A stretch of DNA of 64,000 nt from Bedellia somnulentella (GCA_963576735.1 OY755171.1:15562001-15626000); one strand, 5' to 3'; positions 10,286 to 20,814 are shown, counted from the first letter of the stretch. Notes: generated from the sequence alone by a model not told the origin. A program made the numbers and translations.

Positions 10286-13200
10286 ATGATTCCGATTAAG
10301 TGCCGATTGGAATCGCCAGTTTTAAATGGCACTACTACCTCTACTAAATCTTTACTAAATCCACCTCGTGATTCCCTCACGAGTTCTACATCTCCTCACG
10401 TTAGGAGTCCTTTTCAAAATCCATCTCGTGATTCCCTCACGAGTTCTACATCTCCTCACGATAGGAGTCCTTTACTAAATCCACCTCGTGATTCCCTCAC
10501 GAGTTCTACATCTCCTCACGATAGGAGTCCTTTACTAAATCCACCTCGTGATTCCCTCACGAGTTCTACATCTCCTCACGATAGGAGTCCTTTACTAAAT
10601 TCACCTCGTGATTCCCTCACGAGTTCTGCATCTCCTCACGATAGGAGTCTTTTACTAAATTCACCTCGTGATTCCCTCACGAGTTCTACATCTCCTCACG
10701 ATAGGAGTCTGTTACCAAATCCACCTCGTGATTCCCTCACGAGTTCTAAATCTCCTCACGATAGGAGTCTTATACTACATTCACCTTGTGATTCTCCAAC
10801 GAGTTCTATAATTCCCATAGAAGGAAATCCACTGCATTCTATAACTTATGACAAAAATACTATTTCTCTGCCCACTCTTAAGCAAAATATAAATTTACAA
10901 AACCATTTACATGACGAAAATTTACCTATATACGAAACAAATATTAATTATAATAAAAAGGTCTCTTTACCACATACTTATTTGAATTCTAGTTTCAGTA
11001 CGAAACCTTTATGTTTCCTAATAGACACTGGCTCTACCATCACCCTCGTAAAAAGGTCGAGTTTAGAAATTAACCCCCAATTTTCTAGAGAAATTATAAG
11101 AATAAAAGGTATTACTACCTCTGATAACCTCATTACCACTTTAGGGACATTCCAAATGGATATAATATTAAATAATGATAGCTTAAATTATAAATTTCAT
11201 GTGACAAATGATGACATAAATCTTGACCACTACGATGGTATAATAGGTAGTGATCTTCTCAGCCACTTTAAAGCAAACATCGATTATTCTAACATGTCTC
11301 TTTCTATAAACAAACATTCCATTCCCATAGTGTATACGAAACCTACATATATTATTCCAGCCCGATCGGAAGCTGTTATCGAGTGCACTATCTCAAATTA
11401 CTCGCCCGATCTTAGTCAAAACAATGAAGCATTAGTCTTAGATCATACCTTATGCGATGGTGTTTATGTCGCAAATTGCATTGTCTCAATCAAACCTAAT
11501 AAGAAAGCTAACATTACTGTTTTGAATACTACTAACTCGAACATTGAAATCAAAGACTATGCAGTGCAGATAACACCTTTTGAACTTATTGACACTTGCA
11601 AGATTTATAATACTAGTTGCACCTATTCCCCTAAAATTAATCGCACTGACTCTGTTCTAAAACTTATTCGTTGTTCTCATTTAAACTCTGAAGAAAAACA
11701 ATCTTTATTGGAATGCTGCTCTCAATACTCAGACATATTTCACCTAGAGGGTGAACCTTTATCATTTACCAGTGCGATAGAACATAAGATTAATACTGGA
11801 GACGCACCTCCAATCCATGTCAAGTCATATAGATTTCCTGACTGTCATAAAGGTGAAGTCGATAGTCAAATAAGGAAAATGCTTGACCAAAATATTATAA
11901 AACCCTCTAATTCACCCTGGAGCGCACCGATATGGGTTGTTCCTAAAAAAATAGATGCCTCCGGTAAAAAAAAATGGAGGATAGTCATCGACTACCGCCG
12001 TCTCAATGATATCACCGTTTCCGAGAGTTATCCCTTACCATTAATCACCGATATTTTAGACCAATTGGGACACTCCAAGTATTTTACAACGCTAGATTTG
12101 GTGAGCGGATTTTGGCAATTAAAGATGTGCCCTGGAGATGCACAGAAAACCGGATTCACCGTTAGCACCAATTCCGAAGTCTCCGGTCATTACGAATTTA
12201 CCAGGATGCCGTTTGGATTGAAAAACGCTCCTGTAACTTTCCAAAGGCTCATGAATACCGTCCTTTCCGGCCTTCAAGGCCTACATTGCTATATTTATTT
12301 GGATGACTGTATTATCTACTCCCACGACCTTCATTCGCACATATCTAAACTTCAACTCGTCTTTGAAAGACTCCGAAAATTCAACCTTAAATTGCAGCCC
12401 GACAAGTGCGAATTTCTCCGACGCGAAGTCGCGTATTTAGGCCATATTATCACCGATAAAGGTGTTTCCCCTAATCCCGAAAAAGTCAAGGCCGTTTCCG
12501 AATTTCCTATACCACAAGACACTAAAAATATAAAATCATTCCTTGGTCTCGTCGGATACTATCGACGCTTCATTCAAGACTTTTCAAAGATTACTAAACC
12601 TCTAACTTCTCTTTTAAAGAAAGATGCTCCATTCATATGGGCTCAAGATCAAGTATATGCCTTCCAAAATTTAAAAGATAAACTCACTTCAGCTCCTTTG
12701 CTTCAATATCCCGATTTCTCTCAACCTTTTATCGTCACTACCGATGCCTCTAATTATGCTATAGGTGCAGTGCTATCCCAAGGTGAAATAGGCAAAGATA
12801 AACCGATAGCATATGCTTCACGGACCTTGAACAAACCCGAAGGTAATTACTGCACCACAGAAAAAGAACTTCTTGCGATTATATTCGCCGTAAAAACTTT
12901 CCGACCCTATCTTTTTGGCCGAAAATTTAAAATCGTTACCGACCATCGCCCTTTAGTTTGGCTCTTCAATGTTAAGGATCCTGGAAGCCCACTTATTCGT
13001 TGGCGTCTCAAATTAGAAGAATACGACTACGAAATAGTATACAAACAAGGCCGTCTTAACTCTAATGCCGATGTACTATCCCGTTGCCCCGTTAATGCTA
13101 TTCATCATAATAATTTACTTAATTCTAGTTACGAAAAATACTTTAAGGATCAATTTACTAAATCTCTGCCAACCCCAAACACTATTATAGAAGAACATTT

Positions 13201-14665
13201 AGAAAGTTTACATTTAAGTAAGTTAAAATTAATCGCTTGTCCTATCTCTTTAGACTTCGACTATTCTATGCCCAACTCTGAAGAAATATTATCTCAACTA
13301 AGTAACTCAGCAGAATTGCTCCACTCCGAGCGAGAACCTTATACAATACAATTGATTAGCGATAAGAATAAATTATACTATTTTTTATACACGAAGGTAC
13401 ACCATTATGAAGAAACTAAATTTAAGGATATTTACAATTTACTAATTTTATTAAGAGATACTATATTAAGAGACCATACAGATTTAACCGATATAGCTCT
13501 TTCAGATTTTTCTGACCCTTTTTCTAAGTTACCTTATATTAAAATTTATAACATGATATCTCATGTTTTCCATGATTCGAACCTTAAAGTCCATATATAC
13601 AAAAATCAAATGATTTATCCAACTCCCGTAGAAATACCTAAAATTTTAAAAGAGAACCACGACTCTGTTATTGCGGGTCACCCGGGTTCTAAAAGAATGT
13701 ATAATAGAATAAAAGCTGCATACTATTGGAAAGGTATGCGTTCCGACATTGAAGATTACGTAAAGAAGTGTAAATTATGTCAAATAAATAAACCATTAAG
13801 ACTGTCCAATAAAGCTCCGATGGAGATAACCTCAACTTCCACTAGACCATTTGAACGTCTAGCTCTCGACATAGTAGGCCCCTTACCCGAAGCAGGTTTT
13901 CAACAATTTAAGTTCATATTAACCCTACAGGATGATCTAACAAAGTTCACCTCTGCCTACCCCATGGTAACTTCAACTAGTAACGAGATAGCTCGTAACT
14001 TAGTTCATTTCATCTCTCTTTTCGGATTCCCCAAAACTATACTCACTGATTTAGGTACATGCTTTACCTCTGAATTATTCAAACAACTAATGGAAATATT
14101 AAAAATTAAATCTCTGTTTACTACTCCCTATCACCCCCAAACCAATGGAGCGCTTGAACGCTCACATGCTACCTTGAAAGAATATTTAAAAGCTTTTGTA
14201 AACGAAAACCAAAACGACTGGCATTGCTATTTATTTACAGCTATCTTATCTTATAATACTACACCACATTGTACAACTGAGTTTACCCCTTACGAACTTT
14301 TGTATGTTTATAAACCCCAGATCACTAATTCCTTATATGAAACTAATAATAACACTACATACGATGAATACATACGCGCTCTTCAATATAGAATGCGGTT
14401 CAGCCGCGAGAAAGCTATCCAAAATATTTTAACAAAGAAAGAAATATCTAAACGATATTACGATATTAGTTCGCATGAAACCAATTATAAAACAGGTGAT
14501 ATGGTCTACCTAAAACATCACCACAAACAGCGTAAAGCCCTAGCTCCTATTTGGAAAGGTCCTTACAAAATAATTAAAATCCACAATAAACATAATGTCA
14601 CGTTACAGATAGGTCGTAAATCCGTTAAATACCATACGAACCAAATTAAACCTGCCACATTATAA
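10286..14665 (+). CDS. Pol polyprotein (protease, RT, RNase H, integrase)
   Basis: The intact 1,459-residue frame begins with eight 20-residue tandem repeats (residues about 25-175). It continues with a retropepsin (DTGST near 247, IIGSDLL near 318), reverse transcriptase (YLDD near 671), RNase H (TTDASN near 818) and integrase. The integrase has an HHCC zinc domain from about 1124, then catalytic D near 1195, D near 1254 and E near 1291. Frame and order match gypsy-type Pol. Its ATG overlaps the ancestral gag stop in an ATGA arrangement, suggesting a -1 shift or reinitiation when gag was intact. The N-terminal repeat is unusual for Pol. Confidence 0.93.
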   Translation: MIPIKCRLESPVLNGTTTSTKSLLNPPRDSLTSSTSPHVRSPFQNPSRDSLTSSTSPHDRSPLLNPPRDSLTSSTSPHDRSPLLNPPRDSLTSSTSPHDRSPLLNSPRDSLTSSASPHDRSLLLNSPRDSLTSSTSPHDRSLLPNPPRDSLTSSKSPHDRSLILHSPCDSPTSSIIPIEGNPLHSITYDKNTISLPTLKQNINLQNHLHDENLPIYETNINYNKKVSLPHTYLNSSFSTKPLCFLIDTGSTITLVKRSSLEINPQFSREIIRIKGITTSDNLITTLGTFQMDIILNNDSLNYKFHVTNDDINLDHYDGIIGSDLLSHFKANIDYSNMSLSINKHSIPIVYTKPTYIIPARSEAVIECTISNYSPDLSQNNEALVLDHTLCDGVYVANCIVSIKPNKKANITVLNTTNSNIEIKDYAVQITPFELIDTCKIYNTSCTYSPKINRTDSVLKLIRCSHLNSEEKQSLLECCSQYSDIFHLEGEPLSFTSAIEHKINTGDAPPIHVKSYRFPDCHKGEVDSQIRKMLDQNIIKPSNSPWSAPIWVVPKKIDASGKKKWRIVIDYRRLNDITVSESYPLPLITDILDQLGHSKYFTTLDLVSGFWQLKMCPGDAQKTGFTVSTNSEVSGHYEFTRMPFGLKNAPVTFQRLMNTVLSGLQGLHCYIYLDDCIIYSHDLHSHISKLQLVFERLRKFNLKLQPDKCEFLRREVAYLGHIITDKGVSPNPEKVKAVSEFPIPQDTKNIKSFLGLVGYYRRFIQDFSKITKPLTSLLKKDAPFIWAQDQVYAFQNLKDKLTSAPLLQYPDFSQPFIVTTDASNYAIGAVLSQGEIGKDKPIAYASRTLNKPEGNYCTTEKELLAIIFAVKTFRPYLFGRKFKIVTDHRPLVWLFNVKDPGSPLIRWRLKLEEYDYEIVYKQGRLNSNADVLSRCPVNAIHHNNLLNSSYEKYFKDQFTKSLPTPNTIIEEHLESLHLSKLKLIACPISLDFDYSMPNSEEILSQLSNSAELLHSEREPYTIQLISDKNKLYYFLYTKVHHYEETKFKDIYNLLILLRDTILRDHTDLTDIALSDFSDPFSKLPYIKIYNMISHVFHDSNLKVHIYKNQMIYPTPVEIPKILKENHDSVIAGHPGSKRMYNRIKAAYYWKGMRSDIEDYVKKCKLCQINKPLRLSNKAPMEITSTSTRPFERLALDIVGPLPEAGFQQFKFILTLQDDLTKFTSAYPMVTSTSNEIARNLVHFISLFGFPKTILTDLGTCFTSELFKQLMEILKIKSLFTTPYHPQTNGALERSHATLKEYLKAFVNENQNDWHCYLFTAILSYNTTPHCTTEFTPYELLYVYKPQITNSLYETNNNTTYDEYIRALQYRMRFSREKAIQNILTKKEISKRYYDISSHETNYKTGDMVYLKHHHKQRKALAPIWKGPYKIIKIHNKHNVTLQIGRKSVKYHTNQIKPATL
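10358..10815 (+). repeat. 60-bp minisatellite encoding a 20-residue repeat
   Basis: Seven close copies and one diverged copy stand head to tail with an exact 60-bp period, so the frame is kept. Each unit encodes a Pro/Ser/Thr-rich string around PRDSLTSSTSPHDRSPLLN. At DNA level each unit carries two short inverted repeats: ctcgtga/tcacgag around ttccc, and ctcct/aggag around cacgat. Central units are the most alike, as after unequal exchange or RT slippage. Confidence 0.92.
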
Positions 14666-14692
14666 CTCAAGAATTATTATATTTATTTACAG

Positions 14693-16397
14693 AGCATTGT
14701 GCTACAAATGCCACGCAGATTCCAAGATAACGCCAATTATCCACAGTCCCGGAATATACTTTGAACCTATTACTAACATACGTTTTTATAACAATTATTG
14801 GAAGATAATTACTCACATAGATATAATTTCTCTTGAACCGTATCTCAAAAATATCGAAAAGCTATTACTTAATACTGAAAACTTATGTAATAAAATAGAA
14901 TCACACGATTTAATTAATTGTAAAGACGTTTTAAACCCAAACGAAATATTATTACAAACTAGTTATCTTAAATTGCAATCCTTATCCCATATTATATTAA
15001 ACGACAACTCAACACATAGATTTAAAAGATCTCTCGAATTCGGTGGCGAGATCTTAAAATTCTTTTTTGGCACTTTAGACGCCGATGATGCGAGAAAGTA
15101 CGATGCAGCGATCGAATCCTGCAAAAAGAGCGAATCCGAACTGTTCCATCTAATGAAAGATAACATACATATAATTCAGTCTACAATTAATAATTTTAAC
15201 TCCTCTATTTATAAGCTTAACCAAAATGAAATAAAATTAAACGCGCAGATTGACCACCTAAACGAGGTGATATCCCAAGTGACAAAATTAGATGATATGT
15301 TTTATTATATAACTAGGATTAATAGTTTACTAAATATTTTAGAAGGTTCTTTATTATCTATATCTAATTTGTTAGACACTACTCTTAATGCTATTTTATT
15401 TTCTAAGCTTAATATTTTACATCCTAGCGTAATAAGTCCTTTAAATCTATACAAAGAATTAGTTAAGAATAGTAATCAATTAAGTAAGAATTCGGAATTC
15501 CCAGTTCAGTTAAATATCAACTCTATCCACTCCTTAATAGATGTGTCTACATTAAGTTCATATTATTTTAATAATAAGATTGTTTTTATTTTGCGAGTTC
15601 CGTTAATAACGAACGACAAGTTCATTGTTTACAAAAACATTCTTCTGCCTACACCTCATCAAGATAAGACATCGTCAACTTTTGCTTTGATTCAACCTTC
15701 TAATAACTATATCGCACTGAGCGATAACAGATTGTATTATGCTATGTTAGACAGTCTAGACAAGTGTAAAATTATAAACAACAACTACTCTATATGTGAA
15801 TCAATATCTATATTTTCAACCATAACTAATCCTACTTGCGAATCAAAACTTTTAACAGAAATTATTATGTCTCTGCCTACTCTCTGTAAGTCTAATTTAA
15901 TATATGGTGATGTCGATATTTGGCAGCGACTACTTAATAATAAATGGATATATGTTCAATCCATCCCAAATAAGCTAACTGTAAAATGTAATGACAATAT
16001 TGTTGATTATTCCATTGTTGGAACCGGCACAGTTAAATTAACTGAAGAATGTATTGGTTTTTCTAAAACGATTCAATTGTTACCAAGTAATAGTTACTCA
16101 TACTTAATAAACTCTCCTTTAAATGTTAATTTCGACATTACAAATGATGAATGTTGTAAGAAGGAAAAATTTAATCATTCTTTATCATTTTTAACACCGA
16201 TCAGTTTGACGAAAATAGACTTAGATTCCTTGAAATACGCTTCACATGATTTGGATAATTTAGAGAATGAAATTAATAATATGGAAAAGGAATCACATTT
16301 CATAAAATATAGCTCTTATTATTCCTTTGCAACTTATATCGGTGTATTCACTATTATGTTGTATTTAAGCTACAGAAATATTCAATCAATGTCATAA
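14693..16397 (+). CDS. Env-like fusion glycoprotein, main exon
   Basis: From the predicted acceptor at 14692 the frame is open for about 567 codons. It has a basic cleavage motif RFKR near residue 108, followed by a Gly/Phe-rich candidate fusion segment, coiled-coil-prone stretches (about 145-230), many N-glycosylation sites and a membrane anchor near the C-terminus (about 543-560). That is the layout of insect errantivirus Env related to baculovirus F proteins. It stops at 16395, soon after the anchor. The +1 frame beyond, from about 16383 to a TAA at 16543-16545, stays open with a hydrophilic, acidic and serine-rich composition, so a cytoplasmic tail seems to have been cut off by a frameshift. 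Confidence 0.88.
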
Positions 16398-16766
16398 CAA
16401 GAAATCTGTAAAGAACAAATCCTCTGTTTCAAACAATATAGAAATGTTCGAAGTATCCTCATCCGATGATGATAATAAATCTTTAAAGTCTCTACCAGCC
16501 CCTTCTAAACATTACATGTCTTCAAATAGAAATCTCAACTTTTAATGCTTAATGTGTATTGTTAAATACTTCATGTGTTACGACTAATTCAATAAAATTT
16601 ATTTTATGTTAAGATTTTATTAATTTTTATCACTTAGAAACTAATTTTAAATGTCATGTGTTTATTATTTCTGTCATGTACTATTTCGATTTATGTTAAA
16701 CTGATTTCTAAAGTTGATTCGATATTTTAGTAACTCCGCTTCACCCTTCAAGGATAAAGCTTCGTC
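16398..16766 (+). other. Env out-of-frame tail and 3' untranslated region
   Basis: About 50 codons are open in the frame +1 to env, ending at 16545, with an acidic SSDDD patch. After that the region is AT-rich and non-coding up to the polypurine tract. Confidence 0.6.
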
Positions 16767-16779
16767 AAAAAGGGGGAGC
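16767..16779 (+). other. Polypurine tract
   Basis: aaaaagggggagc directly precedes the 3' LTR, the position required for plus-strand priming. Confidence 0.85.
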
Positions 16780-17088
16780 TGTTATAACCCTTATTTCTAT
16801 GGACTTAGAGCTCAATCAGCATCTCAGTCACACTAGTAATTTTCCTTAGTATATTATTGAAAGTCAGCATTTCTTTGAATAATTGTTATTGTTTTAAATT
16901 AATTCATTATTTTCAGTCAGTTAGATTCTGGACCTCGCGAGACGCGCATCTTGGCTTTAGCGCCTATCAACTTAGGAAATCAGTACTTTGTTTCGTGTTG
17001 TGAGAATATTGGTGTTTTTCCTTTAATAAATTTTAGGGTGTATTTTGTAGTTTTTTTTAAAAAGACTAACAGGGTCGGCCGCCTAACA
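16780..17088 (+). repeat. 3' LTR
   Basis: It is 309 bp and matches the 5' LTR base for base on reading, including aataaa at 17025-17030. gtac follows at 17089. Confidence 0.92.
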
Positions 17089-17682
17089 GTACTCTGGACA
17101 CCAGGTGACGATGTCACATGATGTTCAGAAGTATTGGTACCTCTGCCAACCCCTTCGGGGATATTCGGCGTGAACGTTTGAGTTGAGTTATTTGCAATAT
17201 AAAAATGCCAAAATAGTTAGAATTAGCTACTGCTCTTTTTATGTCATCAATTTGGCAATGTCCGTCAATGAAAGCTGTCAGACACAACGCAAAAAAAGCA
17301 GCTTTAGCTTTAGCTTCATAAAATATAAACTGCAATAAGGGGAATCACTGACCGAGATATGGTACGGGGAATTACCTGCCTACACGTTTATTGCAAGATT
17401 CATATTGCTTTGGATTACAATTTTAATCGCATTTGATAAGTTTGTTTTTTCGATAATAAAGGTGTAGGTCTTGTATTTGTATTTTATTATTGTGTTGATT
17501 TTCTCAGAGGTGGTTAAGTTAGATAGCGCGATCCAACGTTTACAGGTTCAATCTCGCTGAAGGTGACAGAGTAACGAGAAAGATATGTAAACACATATAT
17601 AACCCCGTCATAAATGGAGACTATATAAAAAGTTAGGCCGTTGTGAACAATGGATCTATAAATTAAGATATTATAATGAAAT

Positions 17683-17765
17683 ATACATACATACATACAT
17701 ACATACATACATACATACATTAGTTCCCATTGGGGTAGCTTTGAATGATGCTTATTGACTGATGA
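17683..17765 (-). repeat. (ACAT)n microsatellite and RTE-like 3' end
   Basis: Nine or so acat units (17683-17720) are followed by ttagttcccattggggtag, the reverse of the RTE-like LINE end at 63530. It is a severely 5'-truncated LINE insertion, and paralogy with copy B ends at its border. Confidence 0.6.
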
Positions 17766-18515
17766 TGGGTGAGTTATGTGTAACGGCTTTACCTATCATG
17801 TACAGCATGATAGTAAAGTCAAAACCAGAGATCCGAAAACTACAAGGCTCTTTTGAGAGTTGAACAAATGGTTCAATAATATATTAAATATGTTTTTCCA
17901 ACACTTCAATCACCTCGCCCATCAATCATTTAAAAAGTCCCAGATCTAATTTACCTCGCCAATATTACACCAATAGATAGTCGTATTATAGTATTATTCT
18001 TAACCTACACTCATCGGTACACATTATTGCATTAATGTTAGAATGTACTACATCTCTATGTAAGCTCAAAATAATTTATTTTCGTCTTTCATTTCCATCG
18101 ATCATAATTCGGACATGTCACGTAGCAGTAGAAGCAACACTAAGACCAATCTATCTATTGTTATTCAGCTTGGAACAAAGCATTGACAGTCACTGTGCTT
18201 CATTTATTAAGGCTCGCTCCATACTGACCCAACTTTCATTAGAGATAGCTCATTGCATTATCAGTCTTAGTACCCTGATATAAGGGTGGGTAGAATTGCA
18301 GAAACATTTGTTTTCTGCGCTACAAAGAGACACTCGATAACAAAGCGCACTTTCATGAAATACGTTTCCGATACTTTGATGGAGTAACTGGACTAATATT
18401 GCTTCGATTGCATGCAAATATTGTTTTTACATGTAAACAAACGATACAATATCGAAATAAAAAAAACTAAGTGAAGTTTTCAAAAAATATTTATCCTATA
18501 TAATTAAACAAGACT
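17766..18515. other. Unassigned stretch
   Basis: A plus-strand frame of 82 codons (18035-18283) has no recognisable motif or codon bias. No repeat of this window is seen here. Confidence 0.3.
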
Positions 18516-18516
18516 C

Positions 18517-18775
18517 AAACGTTCACGCCCCGTATATACGCAAAAGGGTGGCTGAGGTACTAATACTTCTGACTATCAGATGATATTGTCACCTGGTGTT
18601 CAGAGTACTCACTTTTTGTCTGGACAGTGTACTCACGTGATAGACAGCAGGCCTATTGCCGTTTTGTACGAATACACGGTCACACGCCTCTGTACAACTT
18701 AGCTATGTGAGTTTTCTCACGATGTTCTCCCTCACCGTTAATAACCATGATAGATTGACCACGCATATAAAAAAA
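18517..18775 (-). repeat. SINE family B, truncated
   Basis: It runs from aaacgttcacgcc through ggtgttcagagtactc and cagtgtactcacgtgatag to gattgaccacgcat. The tRNA-like head is missing. Confidence 0.75.
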
Positions 18776-18784
18776 AAATGAAAA

Positions 18785-19690
18785 AAAAAGACTATAGAAT
18801 AGACGATGAGAAGAAGCTTTGCAAATATAACACAATTTATCAAAGTTTAGCATAAATAATAATCGATTTTTTTGGTTAATATACAGCAAAATCCACAATG
18901 CACTTAGAACGAAAAAACTAAATGATAAATATTATTTTATCCTTTACGTATTAAAGCGTCACTTACGAAAGTTAAGCGAAAATAATTAACGATCATCATT
19001 TTTGTTCCTCCACAGAGTTGCTACGATTAAATCCCTCATCTCATTTCAATTTCAAAAGTGCTGAGAATTACTCTTCAGAGAATAAATCTATGCGGCTCCG
19101 ACAGTTTGACACTTTGTTGGTATAATTGAATAGATAAATTACAAGTCAGATTAGTGTAAGCCGCGGGAAGAGCGACTGATATCTGTATTCACACCTGCAA
19201 AGCCTGGCTTACGATACCTTATTGATAGAAGCTTACGGAAACAATTTGCTACAACTTATTAGGACGGTATTGATCGATATCTAAGGGTGGTATTTGGTAT
19301 TTCTATATCCAAAAGTCATAATAGATAAAACGATAGGTAAATGTAAATAAATCATTATTAATTTCGAAATTCTGATATAAACATAATTATCATTGTTACG
19401 GCTGCTGCTGAATATTAAAAATCATAATTTTTGAATTAGCCCGCCACAATCGCATGTTTTTTGCAGTCAAATTCATCTAGATACGCGGTAGCGTGTCAAG
19501 CCAAGTGAATAAAAACGTACACTAATGAATTTAAAAGTTTTAACAGCGTCAATCTTATAATTTAGGATAACCATGGGATTAACTATCGTCCGATGACATA
19601 TGTCAACTTTACAACCTACGACATAACCATCGGTCGCTAAAGATACGTAATCACGGGGACGTATTCTAATCTTCAGCGTAATTATTTCTA
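18785..19690. other. Mostly unassigned; one SINE A relic
   Basis: Only 19035-19090 (tttcaaaagtgctgagaatt) recalls the middle of SINE family A. The remainder shows neither ORFs nor repeats. Confidence 0.35.
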
Positions 19691-19697
19691 CATTATG

Positions 19698-20106
19698 GAA
19701 TAGAATAGAATAGAATAGAATAACACTTTATTGCACATCAAACACAAATTTACAAAAGTAATAATATGATCAAACAGTTTACAGTGAGGTACAATTGGCG
19801 GTCTTATCGCTAAAAGCGATCTCTTCCAGACAACCTTTGGAAGGAAAGATCGATAAATTAATTATTTGGGTAGATGCACAAAACAAGGCCAAAAAAAAAA
19901 AACATTATAAGTTATTAAGCTTACTTAAAACTAACTTATTTAATTTAAATAACAATATGAATATTACATATTACAAAATAATATAGATATGTAACGAATA
20001 TGAACACATACATAAATAACTACATACTATTATATATACAAGCAATACAAATACCTAAATAAAATACACATATACGTTTATTATAATCAAATTAATACAA
20101 AAAAAC
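19698..20106 (-). repeat. CR1-like LINE, 3' UTR fragment
   Basis: It begins with (tagaa)n and caaacacaaatttacaaaag and matches the 3' UTR of the longer copy at 58158-58530, including ctaaaagcgatctcttccag. No coding sequence is left, as in a 5'-truncated insertion. Confidence 0.8.
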
Positions 20107-20109
20107 ATC

Positions 20110-20750
20110 GTAATTTATAGACCCCAGACCCAAAGGGTATCCATTTTGGTTTAATGCGATAAGAAAGGATATTCACTATATAAAGGACCTATTCGCAAAG
20201 TATACAAACCTTTTGGAACTGATTCTCTATCTCTTTTTTCGTGTAGGAATAGAAAGAAATAGAAGTACAAGTATAAGAGAAACGGATGACTTTATTAGAC
20301 AAAACTTCGACGAATAAGGCTTCGGAAACTATAGAATTACACGAGTGACCGAACTAGAAGATAACATCATCGAAACTACAATATTTGCAGAAATAATTTT
20401 GTGTAGGAATTGTTCAAATAAACAAGCTGCTTTTGTTGTAGCAAGTTTTGCTTTAACTATTCTTTCTTGTAATCTTGTGACTACGCAATTATTGGAGATT
20501 GCTACTTTTCTTTTTAGGAGATGATGTTTCCTGGTTCTGTCCCATAATTATTTACTTATTTGTGTTTAGGAACCAAACTGTGTAAATTATCTATACCATT
20601 TTCATACATCCAATGGCACCAAAAATGTGTAACACCACATTTACTGTGTACATAGCGTTTTTTAAACAATTTCTATAATGAATAAAATAATGGACCAAGA
20701 GCCAGTCGGATTATAGTTTCGTAGTAACTAAGCGATTTCAGCCATGCATG
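20110..20750. other. Unassigned stretch
   Basis: I see no ORF or repeat that I can classify. Confidence 0.3.
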
Positions 20751-20751
20751 C

Positions 20752-20811
20752 ATACGTATACTCACGCTATTAGTTCTCATTCGGTTAGGCAACTATCACT
20801 AACACTTTTAC
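20752..20811 (-). repeat. RTE-like LINE 3' end relic
   Basis: catacgtatactcacgcta followed by ttagttctcattcggttagg resembles the reverse of the LINE end at 63530. Confidence 0.5.
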
Positions 20812-20814
20812 TTA

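Larger units (their letters stand above)
8469..17088 (+). mobile_element. Errantivirus-like Ty3/gypsy endogenous retrovirus, full length
   Basis: The 8,620-bp element is bounded by 4-bp repeats gtac (8465-8468 and 17089-17092) and two 309-bp LTRs that I read as identical. In order it has 5' LTR, primer-binding site, leader with a small coding exon, gag, pol (protease, RT, RNase H, integrase), env, polypurine tract and 3' LTR. The gene order plus an env with a cleavage site and a membrane anchor is the errantivirus pattern of insects. Identical LTRs mean very recent insertion. Gag carries a frameshift in its second zinc knuckle and env appears frameshifted after its membrane anchor, so this copy may need helper proteins. 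Confidence 0.93.
8218..17186 (+). repeat. SINE family B, complete but split by the endogenous retrovirus
   Basis: The SINE occupies 8218-8468 and 17089-17186. Its head has an A box (tagctcagtgg, 8223-8233) and a B box (gttctaatcc, 8266-8275). The 15-bp repeat gttatttgcaatata flanks it at 8203-8217 and 17187-17201, and copy B shows the site without SINE near 62940-62956. The retrovirus entered the SINE at a gtac tetranucleotide. Confidence 0.9.
119..17675. repeat. Segmental duplication, copy A (expanded by insertions)
   Basis: Collinear blocks match copy B at 60228-63402: about 119-480 with 60228-60560, 1165-1555 with 60880-61270, 2845-2979 plus 4049-4165 with 61585-61830, 4428-4500 with 61833-61890, 5990-6140 with 61895-62060, 7370-7410 with 62275-62315, 7590-8217 with 62325-62960, and 17187-17675 with 62955-63402. 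By eye most blocks differ at roughly one base in eight to ten. Almost all the length difference is mobile elements present only in copy A. Confidence 0.85.

Noticed and set aside
10358..10815. CRISPR-like regular repeat
   Set aside because: Units are contiguous with no unique spacers and lie in an open pol frame; it is a coding minisatellite.
16780..17088. Solo LTR interpretation
   Set aside because: The matching 5' LTR, internal genes, polypurine tract and gtac duplication show a full element.
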